A stretch of DNA of 40,873 bases. Source: Usnea hakonensis (lineage: Eukaryota > Ascomycota > Lecanoromycetes > Lecanorales > Parmeliaceae). Position numbers and translations under genes: made by a program. The notes beneath the pieces are model-generated. The model had not been told where the DNA came from and did not search any database. It worked only from the letters and a program-made list of their open reading frames with translations. Positions 22,123 to 33,844 of this stretch are shown here, one piece after another. The stretch's first letter is position 1; every line of letters starts with the position of its first letter. The stretch is from positions 1 to 40,873 of the forward strand of contig BLJB01000511.1 in the NCBI GenBank assembly GCA_013423325.1. Direction: 5' to 3'.

Positions 22123-23143
22123 CTAGCTACCAGACGTGCCCCTATCGCTTCGAATCGCTGCTGTGCCAGTACCTGGCGTGCGTCCCGTCTTCTTCTTCGC
22201 TGCGTCTTCTTGCTTCTCTGCTTCTATGCTCTTCACGTATGATTCGATGTCCTCAATAGGTAGCATCTCGATAGTCTTCGCTGGGGCCATGATAGCAATC
22301 TCAATGTTCTTGGCCCCCGTTTGGACAACTTCCAATAAAGACTTGACGGTCAATTTGATAGTCTCCTCTCGGTCCATATCATCCTTGTGATTTCGTTCTA
22401 GGAATTCACGGACTGTCTTACTAGACCTCCCTATCGCATTGGCTTTCCTAAGTGAAGTCAGACTTTGTACAGAACTTTAAAATTGCAGTAGATGAGAGAC
22501 CCACCACGCCGAGTAGATGCCGGAAGGTTCAGTTTGATAGAGTCGCGGCGTTTTATCCCCCTTATCAAAACCAACTATCAAAGTGCTGATCCCGAAAGGC
22601 CTCACACCTCCGCTCTGTGTGTATCGCTGTTGTACACCAGCAACATACTTAGTGATGTATTCGATTGTGACAGGATCCTCGACAGTTAAGCGATGCGACT
22701 GTGCCTCCAACCGAGCCTTATCCACGAGTATGCGGGCATCAGCGTTCAGGCCGGCGAAAGCAAGGCAGACGTGCGTGTCCACAAGGCCGATCTTGGAAGG
22801 AGTAATGCGGGTATCTTGTAGCTTCATCGCAGATCGCTTTTCGCAACCCAGTACCACAATATCTTTTCCCTTGACGCCGACGGCACAGGTCCCTATTTAA
22901 TAGTCAACATCACACGGCCGTGGCTTGATAATCTCCCCACGCACCCCTTTTGACAGCCTCCAGAGCATACTCCACTTGAAACACATGACCATCTGGACTA
23001 ACCGAGAAGCTATGAGTGATGCGATCGACCGTTGCAAATCGATCAGATCTTACCTAAAAACTTGGGGGACGTCAGTATGCTCCTCAGTAGCTGATTCGAA
23101 AGGAAGCCTTACCCGACAATGCTCTGTCGTATCCCGAAGACAT
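22123..23143 (-). CDS. PRE6: 20S proteasome subunit alpha-4 (PRE6 / PSMA7)
   Basis: A structural, non-catalytic subunit of the outer ring of the 20S proteasome. Exons on the minus strand: 23113-23143, 23054-23060 (7 nt), 22945-22997, 22505-22892, 22123-22447; introns of 52, 56, 52 and 57 nt; product 267 aa. The N-terminus reads MSSGYDRALSVFSPDGHVFQ, the alpha-subunit signature (YDR then FSPDG), continuing into VEYALEAVKRG. KLQDTRITPSK, AGVQQRYTQSGG, RPFG and LYQTEPSGIYSAW are the expected alpha-4 blocks. The C-terminus is Lys/Glu-rich as in the family (yeast Pre6 is 254 aa). The FSPDG segment can only be built through the 7-nt exon. It shares a 126-bp upstream region with the divergent dehydrogenase gene. 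I found no Rpn4-type GGTGGCAAA box there. Confidence 0.95.
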
Positions 23144-23269
23144 AATGGGCGGAGGACGCCTGGCTCTACTCAGTATTCCAAGTTCTAACAAAGTTGTACA
23201 GAATCACTGATCAAACAAAAGTAGGTAGGTACTTTAGAGTAAAGTATACGGCAGTCGGCAGGTAGCAAT
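23144..23269. promoter_or_regulatory. Short bidirectional promoter (PRE6 / dehydrogenase)
   Basis: The 126 bp between two divergent start codons. It contains TAGGTAGGTACTTTAG at about 23221-23236, closely repeated near 25388-25411. If the dehydrogenase starts at its second Met (23381), the region is 237 bp. Confidence 0.6.
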
Positions 23270-25206
23270 ATGGCGCATCCTCTTTGGCGCGCCCACCCAG
23301 CTCGGCTTTTGCCGCGCCTTGGCACGTTAATCTCTCTGTGTCGAGGTTTCTGTTCGCAGCACAGAGCTTCTGAATCCAAAATGGGGGCGACAATTTTGAA
23401 GACTATATTACTCGATCGCTGTCTCGCGGCTTCCTTTTCAAAATTTCCACGCCCAAGTCACCTCTGCCGACTATGTCCAGCTGCCCAAACCCGATGGAGC
23501 TCTGCAACTACCGAGCCCCATCAACCAGATGCCGATGGCCGTACCCAAAACGGACCCAGTCCACAACGCCACATCAAATATACATCCGATTCGTATGCCT
23601 CGTTTGCGATACAGCCCTGGCTAGTGCTAACATCAGTTGACCTAGATACCCTGAACTCAAACGGGACAGCAAGTTCGGCAAGGTATGAGAAAGTCATGAA
23701 GGCAATCTTGAACAGACTGATACAGAATCAGGTTTCTCAAGACCATGTCCAATTCTTCAAAAATTTACTAGGCTCTCAATCCGCTGTTATTGACGGAGTG
23801 TCTCAGGATGCAACCGATGATCTAGAGCCTTTCAATAGCGACTGGATGCGGAAGTACAAGGGACATACTAAACTTGTTGTTAAACCAGGCTCAACAGAAG
23901 AAGTCAGTAAAGTGTTGAAATATTGCAATGACAACACGCTGGCTGTTGTACCACAAGGTGGCAACTCAGGCCTTGTGGGTGGCTCGGTCCCTGTATACGA
24001 TGAAATCGTGATCAACATGTCCCGTATGAACAGCATAAGAGATTTTGATGAGGTCTCTGGTACTCTTGTCGTTGACGCAGGATGTATCCTAGAGATCGTC
24101 GATCATTTTCTAGTAGAGAAGAATCATATTTTTCCTTTGGATCTTGGTGCAAAAGGATCATGTCACATTGGAGGTAATGTAGCTACCAATGCGGGTGGGC
24201 TACGTTTACTGCGGTACGGTAGTCTACATGGAAACGTTCTAGGTATCGAGGCAGTGCTCCCAGATGGTACAGTTATGGACGATCTGAGTAGACTCCGAAA
24301 AAATAACACGGGCTACGATTTAAAACAATTATTCATCGGTGGCGAGGGCACGATAGGTATCATTACAGGTGTTTCCATCCTGTGTCCGCAAAGGTCGAAA
24401 GCTGCGAATGTGGCTTTTCTTGGCCTGGAGAGCTTTGAGAAGGTCCAAGAAGCATTTCGAGCGGCAAAAAGCCAATTATCCGAGATTCTTTCGGCTTTCG
24501 AGTTGATGGACAGGCAGAGTCAAGATATGGTTCATGCAGTCACGAACAAGAAGCGCCCGCTTGAAGGCCAACACCCGTTCTACTGCCTACTTGAGACGAG
24601 CGGTTCGAATCCCGACCACGACAGCGAGAAACTAGAAAAGTTTCTTGAGCACGTTATGAGTGAAGAAATCGTATCGGACGGCGTTCTTGCTCAAGATGAG
24701 ACCCAGATACAATCTCTGTGGTCATGGCGCGAGGGCATTCCTGAATGTTTGGGACACTGGGGTGGAGTATATAAATATGACCTTTCGATACCATTATCAC
24801 AGCTCTACAAGCTTGTTGAGGATACGAGGAAACGTCTTACATCCGCTGGCCTTATTGGGGATGACGAAAAACACCCGGTAGTGGGTGTTGTAGGCTATGG
24901 CCACATGGGAGACTCAAACCTGCATCTCAACATTGCCACAAGAAGGTTCGACAGAGAAGTTGAGAAGCAGTTGGAGCCGTTCGTATACGAGTGGATTGCG
25001 GAACGCAACGGCAGTATTAGTGCAGAACACGGCCTAGGCCTTGCTAAAAAGGCATTTATTGGATATAGCCGAAGTGAGACTATGATCCGGTTGATGAGAC
25101 AGATCAAAGATCTCTACGATCCGGTACGTTGAATTTGACAACTCTGATTATCTTGTGACTGATTCCTCCATAGAAAGGTATCTTGAATCCATACAAATAT
25201 ATTTGA
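23270..25206 (+). CDS. FAD-linked D-2-hydroxyglutarate / D-lactate dehydrogenase, mitochondrial
   Basis: Oxidises D-2-hydroxyglutarate (and probably D-lactate), passing electrons to an acceptor; family of yeast Dld2/Dld3 and human D2HGDH. Exons 23270-23592, 23646-23682, 23732-25123, 25174-25206; introns of 53, 49 and 50 nt; 594 aa. The first two introns total 102 nt, so the unspliced frame stays open across them and yields a false insertion; splicing restores SDSYPELKRDSKFGK before VSQDHVQFF. The FAD-binding (PCMH) domain spans about 165-345, with PQGGNSGLVGGSVP at 195-208. The C-terminal oxidase domain carries GHMGDSNLH (510-518) and AEHGLG (551-556). The basic, Ser/Arg-rich N-terminus suits a mitochondrial presequence. 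Met38 (23381) is an alternative start giving 557 aa, nearer to yeast Dld2 (530). Confidence 0.93.
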
Positions 25207-25619
25207 ATGTTTAAGTATGGCGAACCTTGGATCGAAGACTTCTTGTAAAGTTGCTGATAGATTCACTGTGATACCAAAGCGAACGTTGTATGATGCCTCT
25301 TGCGCATTCAGCTGAGACAGGATATGATAGTCGGCCGTAAGGTAAATATTTACGCTACTAGGCCCTAGCAAACTAAGGTACCTCGGTACCTAGGTAGGTA
25401 GATACTTTAGACTATATTAACGTACCTCGGTAAGGATGGTTTTCGGGATACCTACCTTCGTTGTTGCCATGTCACTTAGCTCTGTTTACATAGTAGTCAT
25501 TTTCCATTTCCTCGAGTTTTGGTGTCGAGCAATACCGGAGCTTAGGAGATAGAACTGCGCTTCTCTTTTTACTCTGATTTTTGGTTAGACCAGATCTCTG
25601 TGCCTTTCTCGTCGGCGCA
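25207..25619. other. Intergenic region, dehydrogenase to kinase
   Basis: No gene seen. It includes repeated AGGTACCTCGG/ACCTAGGTAGG motifs at 25375-25435. The kinase promoter must lie here. Confidence 0.6.
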
Positions 25620-27619
25620 ATGGACGAAAGCTCGATGGCCAACCAATACCAAGTGCTCGAAGAGCTCGGGAGTGGGTGATATCCAAAACCTACCATGAAA
25701 CATGGACTGATCTCTTCCTCCCATAGGTGGAAGCTTTGGCATAGTTTATAAAGCAATAGAGCTTGCGTCTGGTGAGGTCGTAGCAATAAAACATGCAGGC
25801 AAACTCAGTGGATGTGCGTTGAAAATCGGACTAATATTTCTAGATCGATCTTGAATCAAGTGACGATGATATCCAAGACATACAACAAGAAATCTCTGTA
25901 CTCAGCACTTGTGACAGTCCATTTGTCACCCAGTATAAAACGAGCTTCTTGCGAGGCTACAAATTGTGGATTGTAATGGAATTTTTAGGTGGAGGGTCAT
26001 GTCTGGATCTAGTAGGCTCCTTGGAAGGTTCTATGTCGGAAACTTGCTGACACGTTCAGCTAAAACCTGGCCCTTTCAATGAAGGTCACATTGCGATCAT
26101 CTGCCGAGAACTACTTTTAGGACTCGACTACCTCCATCAAGAGGGCAAGATACATCGGGACATCAAAGCCGCTAATATCTTGCTGGCACAGTCTGGAAAG
26201 GTCAAACTTGCGGACTTTGGTGTTGCAGCTCAACTCACCAACATCAAGTCGCAAAGAAATACATTTGTGGGGACTCCCTTCTGGATGGCACCAGAGGTCA
26301 TACAGCAAGCTGGGTACGACTTCAAAGCGGATATCTGGTCGTTGGGAATAACAGCTATGGAAATGGTCAACGGAGAACCGCCAAATGCTAGCACACACCC
26401 GATGAAGGTACTATTCCTTATCCCGAAGGCACCAGCTCCCAGACTTGAGGGGAGCGCCTATGGTCGAGATTTCAAGGAGTTCGTTGCGGCTTGTCTCGTG
26501 AAAGATCCAGACCGCAGACCAACGGCAAAGGACCTCTTGCAGCATCGGTTCATCCGAAGCGCTGGGCGGGTGGAAGGACTGCAAGAGCTCATTCAGCGTC
26601 GACAAATGTGGGACAGCAACAAGGGAAGGCACGCCCACCCGAAATACTACGAGGAGACGCTGAGTTCGTTGCCTGCGTCGGAAGAAAATGAAGATTGGGT
26701 ATTTGATACCGTTAAAGCCCCCACAATTTTGATGCCAAAACAAACGCACAGGCACACCCAGAAGCGCCGAAAGGTGATAGTTGTGAATGACGAAAAGCCG
26801 GGAGCCCCAGAGAGTGTTCTCGGTCGGCTGACCTTAGACGAATCGCAGCCAAGGCCTGATTTGTCCCCCTCTACAATGCGAACAGCAACCACCAAGCTTC
26901 GATCGTCATCAACCGAGGCTGCATCACCTCCTAAAATAGGACTAAGTGGACAGAAGCAGCCTCTGGCTCCTTGCACAGATTTTGGGAATTGCGGATCCAC
27001 GATGAGGCAGTTTCGTCGTGTGTCAGACAAACCTCTAGAAGTAGCGCTCAATGTTTGTCCGGTGGAAACAGATGAGAATCACCACCCAATGAACGCAAAA
27101 TACAGTAAAGAGGCGCTACTCGGGCGAAGGGCCTACACGAAGGCCGTTGATCAAGCAATCCAAGAAACATATGCGCAAACAGGAAATCAAAGCAAGCGCG
27201 AAGCTATCTCTCGAGTAGCACTTGCGTGGGACGCTTTAGACAAAGAGGACCCTGAAGGAGAGTATCATCTCCTGAAGCTCATTATAGACAAGGTCCAAAA
27301 GTAAGTTTGAGGTCCAAGACTTAGCCAAGGACTCAAGAGCTGATTTAACTTCAGCGATCCCAAGCTGTCAGGATTCCTGCCACCGCCACAACCAGTAACG
27401 ATGCAGAAGCCAAAACTCATACTAGCTCAGAATAATCCCCACCTCAAGAGTCACCGTCGCCGCCAATCTTCACTTCTACCGGCAGACGAAGTATGGACAG
27501 AAGAGCGACTGCATCTGCCTGGACAGCTTATTGATGGGATGGACCACACAAAGCAGCTAGCTGATGTTCTGTATGGCAAGTGGGCCGAAGGACTGAAGAA
27601 CCGATGGCCCAGCTTGTGA
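25620..27619 (+). CDS. Germinal-centre (Ste20-family, GCK-III type) Ser/Thr protein kinase
   Basis: A protein kinase of the group that includes fungal Sid1/SepL, Nak1/Kic1 and MST-type kinases, acting in septation or polarity networks; I cannot decide which ortholog. Exons 25620-25671, 25727-25794, 25844-26011, 26060-27300, 27355-27619; introns of 55, 49, 48 and 54 nt; 597 aa. The kinase domain begins at residue 10: GSGSFG loop (17-22), VAIK lysine 39, HRD (128-130), DFG (148-150), GTPFWMAPE (167-175). The middle region is Ser/Pro-rich. The C-terminus has a helical segment (GRRAYTKAVDQAIQE) and ends KNRWPSL. Oddity: intron 2 (25795-25843) begins GC rather than GT after VAIKH; without its removal the frame meets a stop and the conserved IDLESSDDDIQ is lost. 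It is either a GC-AG intron or a damaging mutation. Confidence 0.88.
25795..25843 (+). other. Candidate GC-AG intron in the kinase gene
   Basis: The 49-nt segment starts GCAGGC, has a CTAAT branch-like site and ends TTTCTAG. The exon sequence on both sides (VAIKH | IDLESS) is strongly conserved in the family, which fixes the boundaries. No GT donor in the right phase preserves the kinase core: the only in-phase GT (25777) would delete VVAIKH, including the catalytic lysine. Confidence 0.7.
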
Positions 27620-28639
27620 CTCCAGAAATGTGTGTGGTATCACTATTCCTCCTGCGCATCTTGATATATATCAGCTTTCTTCTCTTCAGCATTTAAGCAA
27701 GATGCATCGAGCGCGGCGTTCTTTATAACAATGCTGGCCATGTTCATAGCTCAGTCCGGTGAATTTTGGGCATTGAGGGTCTATAGCCGGGACCGGAAGA
27801 CTGGGGCTGAATCACATTCGAATTTCGATATACGAAGTGATAGCGGTCTCTTTCAGATTGTACATTTGGGGCTGAGGACTGGATAGAGACCACCCTGACT
27901 CTTGTAACATATTGCATCATTGCATGACCGGCGATATTACCTGTAAATAGCTAGCTTGAAAGTCTTACTCTTATGGCTCTCGCTTGCGAAACATAGACCT
28001 ACGGAAAAGGATAGAAAACAAGAAGGGTACTTCAACCCCATACAACGTGTTTTAGGTTTCCATGAAGAAAGACTACCAGCTCTAGCCAGTCTGATGGCGA
28101 TGGATGGGATAGCTTGGGATTGCCCTGATGCGATCCTTAGGAGGAAGACGTCGTTGAGGGAATCAACAGACTGGCGTGCCCTCTGACGAACAAAAGTTGC
28201 CCAGGACTACACATATGAGGTAAAGTCAATGCGACTTTCGCGAGACGCAAGAGATCAAAGCTAAGGAATCTTGGAGGCTCTTGGGTGGAAACTTCTCGCT
28301 CCAAGAATTGCCGTACCTCTTATTCACAATATTACTTTAGACGATGTGTAATGGTCAGCGCTTACCACCTTTCCGCCTAGAAGCCTGTAGGAGAATGCTT
28401 CTATACAGATGAGCGAAATGCGAGAGCACTCTCGCGCTGAAGAATCATGATAGAATGGGAACAAAATATTTCAGACTTCTGCACTTATATCAAAGACTTG
28501 ATCTGTCATCTCAAAGTGGTCTCCGTCGGGAAATCCCGGGGTATGCTAAGACTTGCCAGCCCTACACTAGCTGCCGCTGGTCTTTCGAGATTTCTTTCGA
28601 GCCTTCTAAACCTGACAAAGCTTCTTGCGCGGATCAACT
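27620..28639. other. Intergenic region, kinase to TIM22
   Basis: About 1 kb of normal composition. The short open frames here lack ATG starts, recognisable motifs or splice structure. It probably contains the kinase 3' end and the TIM22 promoter. Confidence 0.6.
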
Positions 28640-29332
28640 ATGAGTTTTCCTGGCATGCCTGGTAGCGGCATTGGTGGACATGGAGGCGGAGGTTCCACGA
28701 CTGGTATGAGTGAGCAAGAGGCAGCGATGGTCAAAGCTGTGAGTCCGAATCTACATGACCAAGATGTGTCTGACGGTTTTCTATGGTAGATGCAAGGAGC
28801 CATGGAAAGCTGCCCTTTCAAAACTGCTATATCAGGAGGTATGGGGTTTGCTCTCGGAGGAGCTTTCGGTCTGTTCATGTCAAGCGTACGAAACGCCGAA
28901 GCTGAAGACCTGGCTCTATTATAAGGTCACTAACATGGAACTCTCTATTCTCAGATGAGCTACGATACCCCCTTAAGTCCTTCTGGCCAACAGCTTACAA
29001 ATTTGCCCTTGCGGGAACAATTGCGAACTGGATTTAAAGACATGGGGTCACGGTCATTCAGCTCTGCAAAAAATTTTGGCTTAGTGGGAGCCATATTTGC
29101 GGGGACCGAGTGCTGCATTGAGGGCGTGCGTGGAAGTAATGTGATTGTAATGGGAAATTGTTAATCATAGTCATAGTACCGGGCGAAGAATGACCTGACA
29201 AATGGCATAAGTGCAGGATGCATTACTGGAGGTCTTCTCGGTGCAAAGGCTGGTCCCCAGGCCGCTGCTATAGGGTGCGTCGGCTTCGCAGCATTCAGTG
29301 CTGCGATAGATTCATATATGCGCATGGATTAG
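28640..29332 (+). CDS. TIM22: Mitochondrial inner-membrane import translocase subunit TIM22
   Basis: The channel-forming subunit of the carrier translocase, which inserts multi-spanning carrier proteins into the mitochondrial inner membrane. Exons 28640-28738, 28790-28885, 28955-29125, 29177-29332; introns of 51, 69 and 51 nt, all between codons; 173 aa. After a Gly-rich start, the fungal TIM22 blocks follow in order: MSEQEAAMVKA, MESCPFKTAISGG, GFALGGAFGLFMSS, YDTPLSP, LPLREQL, GFKDMGSRS, AKNFGLVGAIFAGTECCIEG, RAKNDLTNG, AGCITGGLLGAKAGPQAA and a last helix near AAIDSYMRMD. Four hydrophobic segments fit the Tim17/22/23 fold. The cysteines in MESC and TECC are those typical of TIM22. The acceptor at 29176 is chosen because the one 6 nt earlier gives an immediate stop. 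RIP-altered DNA starts about 120 bp after the stop. Confidence 0.95.
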
Positions 29333-29449
29333 GACGTGCGAGGACAGAATGAGGTAAAAGATGCGGGATAGGCTTTTGATCTGGGAAGGTGCATAGCGCG
29401 GAGTAGCATCGGCCAGCAATTATCTTACCTTAGCGGAAGGCTATAGATT

Positions 29450-32400
29450 GATTAAACCGTTAAAAAATAGTATTACCGTATCTAGACGATTAATTATTAT
29501 ATACTGTAAATAGATAGTACTTTAAGGCCGCTAGGGGGGTACGCGCAAATTCTTATTATATTATATTATGTTAGGCTTAGGGGTAGTAGCGCTATAATGA
29601 TAATATTACCAAGTATTACGTATCCTCTTAGTATATATAATATAAGTATTAGTTTAGCTTCTTAGTAGATAAGTTTAAAAAAGTAATTTCTCTCTCTTTC
29701 TCTTCTTTTTTCTTTAAGAATTAGTCTTACTAGAATACTATTAGATACTTATATAGAAATATATCTATCCTTTTAATCTTATATTATTATATTAATTTTA
29801 ATAATTCTAATTCTTCTACCCTTTTTAGGGGTAGTAATCTATAACTAAAATAGTAACTAATACTAGAGCGAATCTATAATATATTAATAATATTAGCGGA
29901 TTATTCTTATTAGTAATTATTAAGAACTAGTACTAGAATATATAAATCCCCTTAATAGATACTAGTTATATATCTAAACTCGAAAATAATAGATATATTT
30001 ATATAGAGATTAAAATCGAAATCGAAACTAAAACTAATATTAATATTAATATTAGTAATAACCTATAATAAACGATTAATAATTAGATAGTAGATATTAT
30101 TCAAAAGCGAGATACCCTTATAAAGAACTAATAACTTTAAGACTTAATAGAGGAGATTTACGCCCTAGAATATAATAAAAAGCGTATAGCTAATAATACC
30201 TAAAAAAATATAAGGCCGGCGAAAATATAATATAACCTTTAATCTAAAGACCTATAGATTTTCTATATAAAAAGTATTCGAGAATACTAAAATTAGATAA
30301 GAGATATAGAAAACTAATTTAATCTAATACCTTAAAACTTTATTATTAAAGATAATAAGATCTAATAGTATAATTAATTTTTAATTAAAACGCTAAAGGA
30401 ATAATATTAAAATAAAAATATAAAAGATTTAAATAATATTTCTATTTAGTCTTAGTATATAGCCTTCCTACTAAACCTCGTTAAGGACCCGATAAATTAT
30501 AAGCTAGATATTATCTAAATATATATTAACGCCTTTTAAAAATAGAACTAAATAATCTAAGAATTTAATATCTATCTAAATAGTCTAGAGACCTAAATAC
30601 TTTCTTATATAGAAGAGTAATAAATATCTTATTTCTTTATTAAACTAAAGTTAGAGATTTATATAGTTATTATTAATATATAGATTATTCTAACTAGGCG
30701 AAATAAACTTATATTACTAATAATATAATTTAAAAATAATTAAAAAAGAAGAAATATTATCTATAAAAATAATAATATCTTATTTTAAAGAGGGAATTAA
30801 AATAGTAAATAAAAATTTAACTTTACTAACTATTAAAGTAGAGGTTAAATAAATAATAAGTCTAAAAAAAATAAAAGCGGTAATAAGAGTAAGATCTAAT
30901 CGAATAAAAAATCTAAAAAGGAATTTTTAAAGATAGTTTAATATTAGAATTATAAAAAAAAGGGATACTATACTACTAAATATACTATTCTAAAAGTAAA
31001 AGATATTAATAATATACTATTAGAGTTACTAGATAAATATCGGGTATATATAATCTTAAAGAAGGGAAAAGGTAAGCTCTTATTAAAGACTCTATTCGCG
31101 TAAAGGTAGTAAAAAGAGTTATCTTATTACCTTTTTTAATATATAATAAATATATTATTAAGGATAACTTAAAGGATTTAGTCTTTATATAATTCTATTT
31201 TAATAATAGAGCTAAGGTTAATATAATTAATTAACGCTTTATAATTAAATATAATCTTTATTATATTAAAGCTCCCTTATTAACCTTATAATAGATAAAC
31301 GAGAAATCGGCTTATTACTATAATATATATATTATATTATATATAATTCGCGATAGCTAGGTATATAAAAAGCGCTATTAATATATATTTTATACTATTA
31401 ATAAAGAAGATCTATTTTTAGTTTTAAGCCTCTCTATCTTAATAAAGAAAAAAATAAAAATAGATATAATAGATTAAATATAGTATTTTAATATTAATTA
31501 GTAAGCTTATAAACTACTTAATCTAAATAAATTCGCGGCCTTACTAAAAGGAGAAAAGACTATATATACCTTAATTATATTAATAATAGTAGCTCTAGAA
31601 GCGAGCTATTAGATTAATATTATAAGTATAAATATATCTTATTAGAAAAGTATAATAAAGATACTAGAAGTCCTTTAAAAACTTAAAGATTATACTAATA
31701 TTTTTTTAATTAAGAAAGTAGAAAAGCTTCCCTCTTATAAAAAATAGAATTATATTATTAAAATAACTATAAAATCCCCGTTTAGCCCTCTATATAATCT
31801 ATTAAATATAGAATTAGCTATACTATATAGCTATCTTAATAACGCTCTTATAAAAGGATAGATTTAGTATTTAATTAATTTTATAGAAGCCCCTATTCTT
31901 TTTATTTTAAAAAAGGACGGTAGACTATATTTATATATTAATTATTATAAGTTAAATAAGATAACTATTAAGAATCGCTATTTATTATTATTAATTAGTA
32001 AGACCTTAGACCGCTTTAATAATATAAAGTAATTTATTAAATTAGATCTTAAAAATATATATTATTATATATAAATTAGAAAGAGTAATAAGTAGAAGAT
32101 AGCCTTTTAAATATAATATAACTATTTCGAGTATTTAGTAATATTATTTAATTTTACTAATACCCCTATAACGTTTTAAGTATATATTAATAAGTTATTA
32201 AGTAGTCTTATTAACTAATTCTATATTATCTATTTAGATAATATACTTATCTATTTTAAAACGTAGGAGGAATATATTAATTATATTAAATAAATCTTAA
32301 ATAGACTATAAAAGGTAAATCTTTTTATAAGTTTAAAAAAATATAAATTCTTTATTATTAAAGTTAAATTTCTAAAGTTTATTATATTAATTAATAATAT

Positions 32401-33547
32401 CTCTATAGATAAATATAAGATAACTATTATTTAAGATTAATTAAAGCCTAAAAATTATTATAATATTTAGATATTTTTAGAGTTTATAAACTTTTATTAG
32501 AGATTTATTTACTATTACTCGTAGATTATAGGCCCTTTAACGAGTCTTTTAAAAGGAAGCGAAAAAGGAAAAAAGTTAGATCTTTTTAAATAACTAGATA
32601 ATACTAAAATAGCGTTTATTAGATTATAAGTTATATTTATAATTACTCCTCTATTAAGATATTTCGATCCTAATCTTCTAATTTATATTAAAACGAATAT
32701 TTTTAAATTTACTTTAATAAGTATTTTAATCTAGTACTAAAAAATAAATAAATAGTAGTATCTAATTATTTTCTATTTTTAAAAGATAATTAATATAGAG
32801 TAAAATTATAAGATTTATAATTAGAAGTTACTCGCTATTATTATAATATTTAAATACTAATATTACTATTTAGAAGGGGTAAATAGCCTAGTTAAAGTCT
32901 TAACTAACTATAATAATCTAAAATATTTTATAGATTAACTAAATTTAAATAGATAATAGATAAAATAGATAATAAAGTTAACTAGTTTTAATTTCTTTAT
33001 TTTATATTATTCTAGTAAGATAAATCTTACTAATATATTATTAAGATATTCTAATTATAAGGATAAAAACCGTTTAATTAATAAGCTATTACTAATATTA
33101 TAGTAGAAGCTAGTAATAATTAGTAGCTTATTAAATCCGATTTTTATAGTAATTCGAATTATATATTAATAAGATATAGATATTACTTTAGAAAAAAGTA
33201 TAAATAGCGTAAACTAAATATCTATTAAAATAGTATTTAGATTATTAATAATTATAGCTATATAGGAAATATATCTAAATATAATATATTATTTAAGAAC
33301 TAGAGAATCTTAGTCTTAAAGTAGAAAGAGTGTAAGCGAGATATCGGCTTAATATAATTATAATATAGCTAAAGTATAATTTAACTCTATTACTAGAATT
33401 ACTAATTATAAATAGTTCGTCCTATACTTAATAGCTAATATTTTAATTATAAGTAAAATAATATATAATCCTAATAATAAGTCTATCTATAAACTTATTA
33501 AGATATTTTAATAAGAGGACGCTCTTATTATCTAATAGAAAACTAAT
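29450..33547 (+). pseudogene. Ty3/gypsy retrotransposon, left part: gag-PR-RT-RNase H, RIP-inactivated
   Basis: Plus-strand translation, with RIP stops ignored, gives gypsy domains in order. A CCHC knuckle remnant lies near 30945-30985 and a protease DSGAKVNIINQ remnant near 31195-31235. Then come the pre-RT SPPFGPLYNL-like block (about 31770-31800) and DGRLRLCVDYRKLN (from 31916, now DGRLYLYINYYKLN). The catalytic YLDD, now YLDN, is at 32231-32242. A degraded RPGK-x-N-x-ADAPSRR block that ends RNase H lies near 33000-33060. Integrase starts near 33430 and is interrupted at 33548. A 5' LTR probably lies within about 29560-29830, but I cannot fix its ends. The order PR-RT-RH-INT identifies Ty3/gypsy, not copia. 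Confidence 0.82.
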
Positions 33548-33680
33548 AAAGCGTAAGGTAAAGAGAGGAAAGATGAAGTACAACAACCAACATGAAGAGA
33601 CGCCATTCACGATAGGTAGGGAACTAGGGAAGGAAGAGACACTACTAGATATAGACGTAGAGGGAGATACTCCTTCGAAG

Positions 33681-33844
33681 TGTCAGGACCGGTATGGATC
33701 TGAATATCAATATAGGTATATGGATAAGATAATAAGACTACCGAACTATATAAGGTAGAAAGTATAGAATATGTAAATAGGGGAAGCTATACTAAGCTAT
33801 TAATAGTAGGGCTAACTAGGTAGGGCTAAGTATATCTTCTAATA
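33681..33844 (-). repeat. Family E LTR, left copy
   Basis: The outer (left) third is unmutated, for example GGTATGGATCTG. The inner part is converted and ends CTTCTAATA instead of CTCCTAACA. Confidence 0.85.

Noticed and set aside
24602..24614. Perfect tRNA B-box-like GGTTCGAATCC
   Set aside because: It lies in the dehydrogenase coding exon (SGSNPD), with no A box or cloverleaf around it; a chance match.
27956..28186. 76-codon open frame downstream of the kinase
   Set aside because: It starts at TTG, has no recognisable motif or splice partner, and shows no good start context.
28447..28665. Open frames just upstream of and overlapping the TIM22 start
   Set aside because: They overlap the TIM22 first exon in another frame and have no family features; probably 5' untranslated sequence.
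33573..33758. 61-codon open frame considered as a host gene
   Set aside because: Its first 36 codons are LINE-derived ORF1 and the rest reads into an inserted LTR; a chimera created by insertion.
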